A DNA stretch of 34,623 bases. Source: a virus. Below the pieces are notes generated by a model, which saw only the letters and a list, made by a program, of their open reading frames with translations, made no database searches and was not told the DNA's origin. Where the stretch lies: the IMG/VR virus record IMGVR_UViG_3300047560_000218, positions 1-34,623 of that record. The stretch is one strand, 5' to 3'. Both the position numbers and the translations under genes were made by a program. Below, piece by piece: positions 31,753-34,623 of the stretch (position 1 is its first letter; each line of letters opens with the position of its first letter).

Positions 31753-32060
31753 TGGCTGAACGCAAAGACCGAATGGCTTTGCTCAGTCGCTATGCCAAGC
31801 TGCATACAAAATACTATGAGCAAAGAGTTACACTCAATCTAAACGTTGAGCAATGGGCTGCAGATGCTCTCATAGAATCATATGGTCTGCCAGAGTGCTA
31901 TGACCTACTAGAGTATTACTTTGATGTTGCACAGACACCAAACTGGAAATACTTCGCTAACTATGCGGATAAGATTATTGATGCTAGGGAGCAATACCAA
32001 CAAGATATTAAGGAGAGAGCCGAACGCCGAGCAAAGGCAAAGGAGTGGTTAAATGAGTAA
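31752..32060 (+). CDS. Small helical protein before the helicase, possible helicase loader
   Basis: The product is 102 residues, almost all helical and rich in Tyr, Glu and Arg. ATG 31752 shares its A with the previous stop, and AAGG sits 6 bases upstream. Landmarks: YAKLHTKYYEQR, then EQWAADALIESYGLPECYDLLEYYF, and NWKYFANYADKIIDAREQY. The C-terminus is very basic and acidic mixed (KERAERRAKAKEWL). It overlaps the helicase start by 8 bases. In several phages a short helical protein encoded directly before a DnaB-like helicase loads it; that is the basis for the suggestion. There is no sequence signature I recognise, so the function remains a guess. Confidence 0.6.
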   Translation: MAERKDRMALLSRYAKLHTKYYEQRVTLNLNVEQWAADALIESYGLPECYDLLEYYFDVAQTPNWKYFANYADKIIDAREQYQQDIKERAERRAKAKEWLNE

Positions 32061-33273
32061 CACAGAAGCAAAACTAATTTCTGCGGTACTGCAAGACAAG
32101 CAGGTACACGTACTACTACAAGCAAACGTAGACAACATTCTACGTACACACAATGATATTTGGCAGTTCATTCGTAACTATTCTGAGATGAATGGAACTG
32201 TTCCACCTGTATCTCTTGTAGTAGATAAGTTTCGTGACTTCTCTCCTGTTGACGGCATTGGTGCTACCAAATATCACCTAGAAGAACTACAGGCTGAATT
32301 CCTAAACGATAGCCTCAAAGACATTCTTCGTAGCACTGCTTCAGAGGTTCAGGCTGGTCAGGGTGTAAAGGCTCTTGAAGAACTAATTACACAGACATCA
32401 ACGCTCAAGAAGAACACATCTGTCATTCGTGACATTGACGTTATTGACATTGAGGATGCAGTTGCATATTACGAGAACGTAAAGAAGCAGAACGAGATTG
32501 GCTCTGTCGGTATCAAGACTGGTCTTGCTGGATTTGACAACTATCTACCTGCTGGCATTACTCCAGGTCAGCTGGGCGTGTTCCTGGCATATCCAGGTAT
32601 CGGTAAGTCGTGGATGGCTCTATACTTCGCTGTACAGGCTTGGAAGCAGGGTAAGTCACCACTAATCATCTCTCTTGAAATGAGCGAGACAGAAGTCCGT
32701 AACCGTGTATTTACAATCATGGGTGAAGGTCTTTGGTCACACCGTAAGCTTTCTGCTGGTCTTGTAGAGACAGACGATCTTCGTCGTTGGCACGGTAAGG
32801 AACTTGCTGGCAAGCCAGAGTTCCACATCATTTCAAACGATGGCGGTGGAGAAGTAACACCATCAGTTATCCGTGGTAAGATTGACCAGTATAAGCCAGA
32901 CCTTATCATTGTGGACTACTTGCAACTTATGTCTCCAAACCAGAAGTCTGATAATGAGACGGTACGTATGAAGAACCTGTCTCGTGAACTAAAACTTATG
33001 GCTATTAGCGAAGAGATGCCAATCATTGCAATCTCGTCAGCAACACCAGACGATGTTAACAAGCTTGATACTGTTCCTACACTTGGACAAACTGCTTGGT
33101 CACGTCAGATTGCCTACGATGCTGACTGGGTACTTGCACTGGGTCGTGCCACTAACTCTGATATCATTGAATGCGTATTCCGTAAGAACCGTAACGGTTT
33201 TATGGGTGAGTTCATTGTACAGGCTGATTTTGACAAGGGCTGGTATAAGTACAAGGACTTTGAAGAAAACTAG
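32053..33273 (+). CDS. Replicative DNA helicase, DnaB family
   Basis: This 406-residue protein should unwind DNA at the fork as a hexameric ring. The N-terminal domain (about 1-115) resembles DnaB N-terminal helices. The RecA-like ATPase domain starts near KTGLAGFDNYL (about 155). Walker A is YPGIGKSW (about 180-187), followed by the DnaB signature SLEMSETEVRNRV. Walker B is IIVDYLQLM (about 295-303), and SRELKLMAISEEMPIIAIS follows, then QIAYDADWVLALGR and FRKNRNGFMG near the end. ATG 32053 has AGGAG 7 bases upstream and overlaps the preceding gene by 8 bases. Arg is coded by CGT in all cases checked. The assignment is strong. Confidence 0.92.
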   Translation: MSNTEAKLISAVLQDKQVHVLLQANVDNILRTHNDIWQFIRNYSEMNGTVPPVSLVVDKFRDFSPVDGIGATKYHLEELQAEFLNDSLKDILRSTASEVQAGQGVKALEELITQTSTLKKNTSVIRDIDVIDIEDAVAYYENVKKQNEIGSVGIKTGLAGFDNYLPAGITPGQLGVFLAYPGIGKSWMALYFAVQAWKQGKSPLIISLEMSETEVRNRVFTIMGEGLWSHRKLSAGLVETDDLRRWHGKELAGKPEFHIISNDGGGEVTPSVIRGKIDQYKPDLIIVDYLQLMSPNQKSDNETVRMKNLSRELKLMAISEEMPIIAISSATPDDVNKLDTVPTLGQTAWSRQIAYDADWVLALGRATNSDIIECVFRKNRNGFMGEFIVQADFDKGWYKYKDFEEN

Positions 33274-33274
33274 G

Positions 33275-33280
33275 TATAAT
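33275..33280 (+). promoter_or_regulatory. -10 promoter for a leaderless gene (TATAAT)
   Basis: GG-TATAAT sits just after the helicase stop (33271-33273), and ATG 33288 begins 7 bases after it, at the expected transcription start, with no ribosome site between. There is no -35 box and the TG extension is incomplete (AGG). An out-of-frame ATG at 33284 is not used. Confidence 0.6.
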
Positions 33281-33287
33281 AGTATGT

Positions 33288-33632
33288 ATGGATCACAGTC
33301 ACCACAAGTCAATAAAGAGGTTCTCTCTGGACGGTATCATCAAGGATGATATCTCCATTGGGCGACTTCGCCAGGAGTACACAAGACTATTAAGATCAGA
33401 AATGAGACTTAATGGTTATGCTCCAAGACTTGACATAGACCCAGACTTTACGATATACTATAACCAAGACAAAGATTATTACGAATTTATATTATCAGTA
33501 TATGGAACTTACATAGGAAGAAAACAGATAGAATGGATAGAGGGAATAGACGGCACAGCACTAGTGCCTACACCGAAGAACAAATCAAACGAGTTGTCGC
33601 AGGATCAGGAATCAGCATCGAATCAGAAGTAG
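33288..33632 (+). CDS. Unknown protein between helicase and primase
   Basis: The product is 114 residues. The N-terminus is His/Lys-rich (DHSHHKSIKRF), followed by a helix (ISIGRLRQEYTRLLRSEMR), then strands LDIDPDFTIYYNQDKDYYEF and ILSVYGTYIGRKQIEWIEG. The last 25 residues are hydrophilic and probably unstructured (PKNKSNELSQDQES). The final 100 bases overlap the primase gene in another frame. It is predicted to be translated from a leaderless transcript. The fold looks like a small mixed alpha/beta domain; I recognise no family. Location suggests a replication role. Confidence 0.65.
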   Translation: MDHSHHKSIKRFSLDGIIKDDISIGRLRQEYTRLLRSEMRLNGYAPRLDIDPDFTIYYNQDKDYYEFILSVYGTYIGRKQIEWIEGIDGTALVPTPKNKSNELSQDQESASNQK

Positions 33633-34477
33633 ACTCTGATTATATTATTTTTTGTCCTTTCCACAACAACTATCGTTCACCTGCTGGTGAGGTTGATAAG
33701 CGTTCTGGGTTCTTCTTCTGTTTTTCTTGTCAGCACGTATGTGACCTTACTGAGCTCGTAATGCACACATCTGGTCGTACCTATTTTGAAGCGGTACGTT
33801 TCATTAAGTCTAAAGAGACTGAATCTAATCTTGAGCTACAAATCAACAAAGCATTGGTAGAGAAACAAGATTACATACCATATGACGAGATTTTGATTAA
33901 GCGTCTTAACAATCAAGCACTAGAGTCACCTCGTGCTATGCGATACTTCCAGGGCAGACTAATTACAGAAGACTCTGTAAAGCGTTTTGCACTGGGATAC
34001 TCTGAAAAGCAGGATATGGTAACCATTCCTGTAGCCTCACCAGATGGAATTGACATTGGGTTTGTTGGTCGTTCCATTGAGGGTAAAGAGTTTAAGAACA
34101 CACCTGGATTACCAAAGTCAAAGGTATTGTTCAATCTACACAGGGTAAAGACTGCTGGCAAGGTCTATGTTGTCGAATCATCATTCGATGCCATACGCCT
34201 TGACCAGTGCGGTTTCCCTGCTGTAGCAACCTTGGGTGCAAACGTATCCAAGATACAAACAGACCTACTTCAGAAGTATTTCAATAACATTATTGTTATT
34301 GCTGATAATGATGAAGCTGGCGGTAACATGAAAGACAAGCTGATTGAAAAGCTTGGCAATCGTGTAACTGTTATAACACTAGATAAGAAGTATAAAGATA
34401 TTGGCGATATGTCAGATGAAGATATCAAGAATTTGGATGAAACATTTGACAAAACCATTATCGGTATGCTACAATAA
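33533..34477 (+). CDS. DNA primase (CHC2 zinc finger and Toprim)
   Basis: This 314-residue protein should make RNA primers for replication. Zinc ligands are visible as C41-x2-H44 and C63-x2-C66, with a short basic loop between (NNYRSPAGEVDKRSG). The Toprim core has E215 in VYVVESSFDAI and the D258-N-D260-EAG motif. The domain between them (about 90-205) is shorter than in bacterial DnaG, and no helicase-binding domain is evident; the helicase is encoded separately just upstream. ATG 33533 is the only plausible start, with AGGAAG 12 bases upstream; the conserved sequence starts at about residue 12 (YTEEQIKRVV). The first 100 bases overlap the preceding gene in another frame. The assignment is strong. 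Confidence 0.88.
   Translation: MDRGNRRHSTSAYTEEQIKRVVAGSGISIESEVDSDYIIFCPFHNNYRSPAGEVDKRSGFFFCFSCQHVCDLTELVMHTSGRTYFEAVRFIKSKETESNLELQINKALVEKQDYIPYDEILIKRLNNQALESPRAMRYFQGRLITEDSVKRFALGYSEKQDMVTIPVASPDGIDIGFVGRSIEGKEFKNTPGLPKSKVLFNLHRVKTAGKVYVVESSFDAIRLDQCGFPAVATLGANVSKIQTDLLQKYFNNIIVIADNDEAGGNMKDKLIEKLGNRVTVITLDKKYKDIGDMSDEDIKNLDETFDKTIIGMLQ
34446..34475 (+). promoter_or_regulatory. Consensus promoter before the single-strand binding protein gene (TTGACA-18-TACAAT)
   Basis: A perfect TTGACA (34446-34451), an 18-base spacer and TGC-TACAAT (34467-34475) lie at the end of the primase gene. A start near 34482 gives a leader of about 25 bases with AAGGAGA (34492-34498) before ATG 34507. Confidence 0.75.
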
Positions 34478-34506
34478 TAATCCAACCAATTAAGGAGAAA
34501 CATATA

Positions 34507-34623
34507 ATGAGTATCATTAGAGGGCTTAAAGACATCAACGCTATTGTTGACAAGCCAAAATTCGAAGGCACAGGACAGAAGGTCCGTTGGGTCAAGCTTG
34601 CAGATGGACAGTCTGCCAAGATC
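34507..34623 (+). CDS. Probable single-strand DNA-binding protein (3' end missing)
   Basis: Thirty-nine codons are visible before the window ends, beginning MSIIRGLKDINAIVD. The stretch VRWVKLADGQSAKI has the pattern W-x-K-L-x-(D)-G-Q-x-x-x-I, as at the start of the T4 gp32 core (W-K-L-K-L ... G-Q-A-V-I before RFLP). The position after helicase and primase, behind a consensus promoter and a good ribosome site (AAGGAGA), fits a protein needed in large amounts during replication. Only a small part is seen, so the family call is tentative. Confidence 0.5.
   Translation, partial: MSIIRGLKDINAIVDKPKFEGTGQKVRWVKLADGQSAKI

Noticed and set aside
33288-33320. His-rich start (DHSHHK) of the 114-residue protein as a metal-binding domain
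   Set aside because: Three His in six residues at an N-terminus with no matching Cys or His downstream is not enough.
34502-34507. TATAAT overlapping the ATG of the last gene
   Set aside because: Transcription from it would begin inside the coding region; the TTGACA promoter and AAGGAGA site upstream are sufficient.
1-34623. tRNA genes, CRISPR arrays, insertion sequences, integrase, lysin
   Set aside because: None was recognised by reading. The gaps are too short for most of them, though a scan with a tRNA finder would settle the tRNA question.

Overview
This window is a continuous stretch of the genome of a tailed double-stranded DNA phage (Caudoviricetes). Every supported gene lies on the + strand. 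Genes are packed end to end, mostly with 1-8 nt start/stop overlaps, and the largest gap is about 93 bases. A major tail protein, chaperones and a 2670-residue tape measure are present, and no sheath gene is seen, so the particle should be a siphovirus with a very long tail. The host is not proven. Actinophage-like gene families, promoters placed right at start codons (leaderless-type genes) and the visibly AT-rich base composition suggest an AT-rich phage of an actinobacterium or relative. No tRNA, CRISPR array, integrase, terminase or lysin was recognised.

Layout. 1-4598: the 3' end of an FN3-containing tail protein and a 1189-residue fibre or adhesin protein, lying unusually before the portal. 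4617-9521: a small unknown gene, the portal, a prohead protease whose 3' part looks like an in-frame internally started scaffold gene, the HK97-fold major capsid protein, a terminator, and a small acidic protein. 9525-12095: four overlapping head-tail joining genes. 12167-14016: the major tail protein, a UUCG-loop terminator, and two paralogous tail assembly chaperone genes (long and short). 14017-30995: the tape measure, a distal-tail-like protein, a 1759-residue tail hub, and further minor tail or receptor-binding proteins. 30995-31525: a MerR-like DNA-binding protein. 31537-34623: a replication block with two small unknown proteins, a DnaB-type helicase, an unknown gene, a CHC2/Toprim primase, and the start of a probable single-strand DNA-binding protein.

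Regulation. Almost every gap longer than about 12 bases holds an extended -10 element of the form TGnTATAAT or a close variant. In the structural region these mostly lack a -35 box. In at least three places the -10 lies 6-7 bases before an ATG, so the transcript should be leaderless. Two promoters in the replication region also have a perfect TTGACA; one is buried in the 3' end of the MerR-like gene. This suggests two promoter classes, perhaps early and late.

The most interesting points are: the two-gene (long/short paralog) arrangement of the tail chaperones, each with its own promoter, in place of the usual ribosomal frameshift; the protease/scaffold nested gene; the promoter family with leaderless starts; and a beta-rich module shared by three tail proteins.
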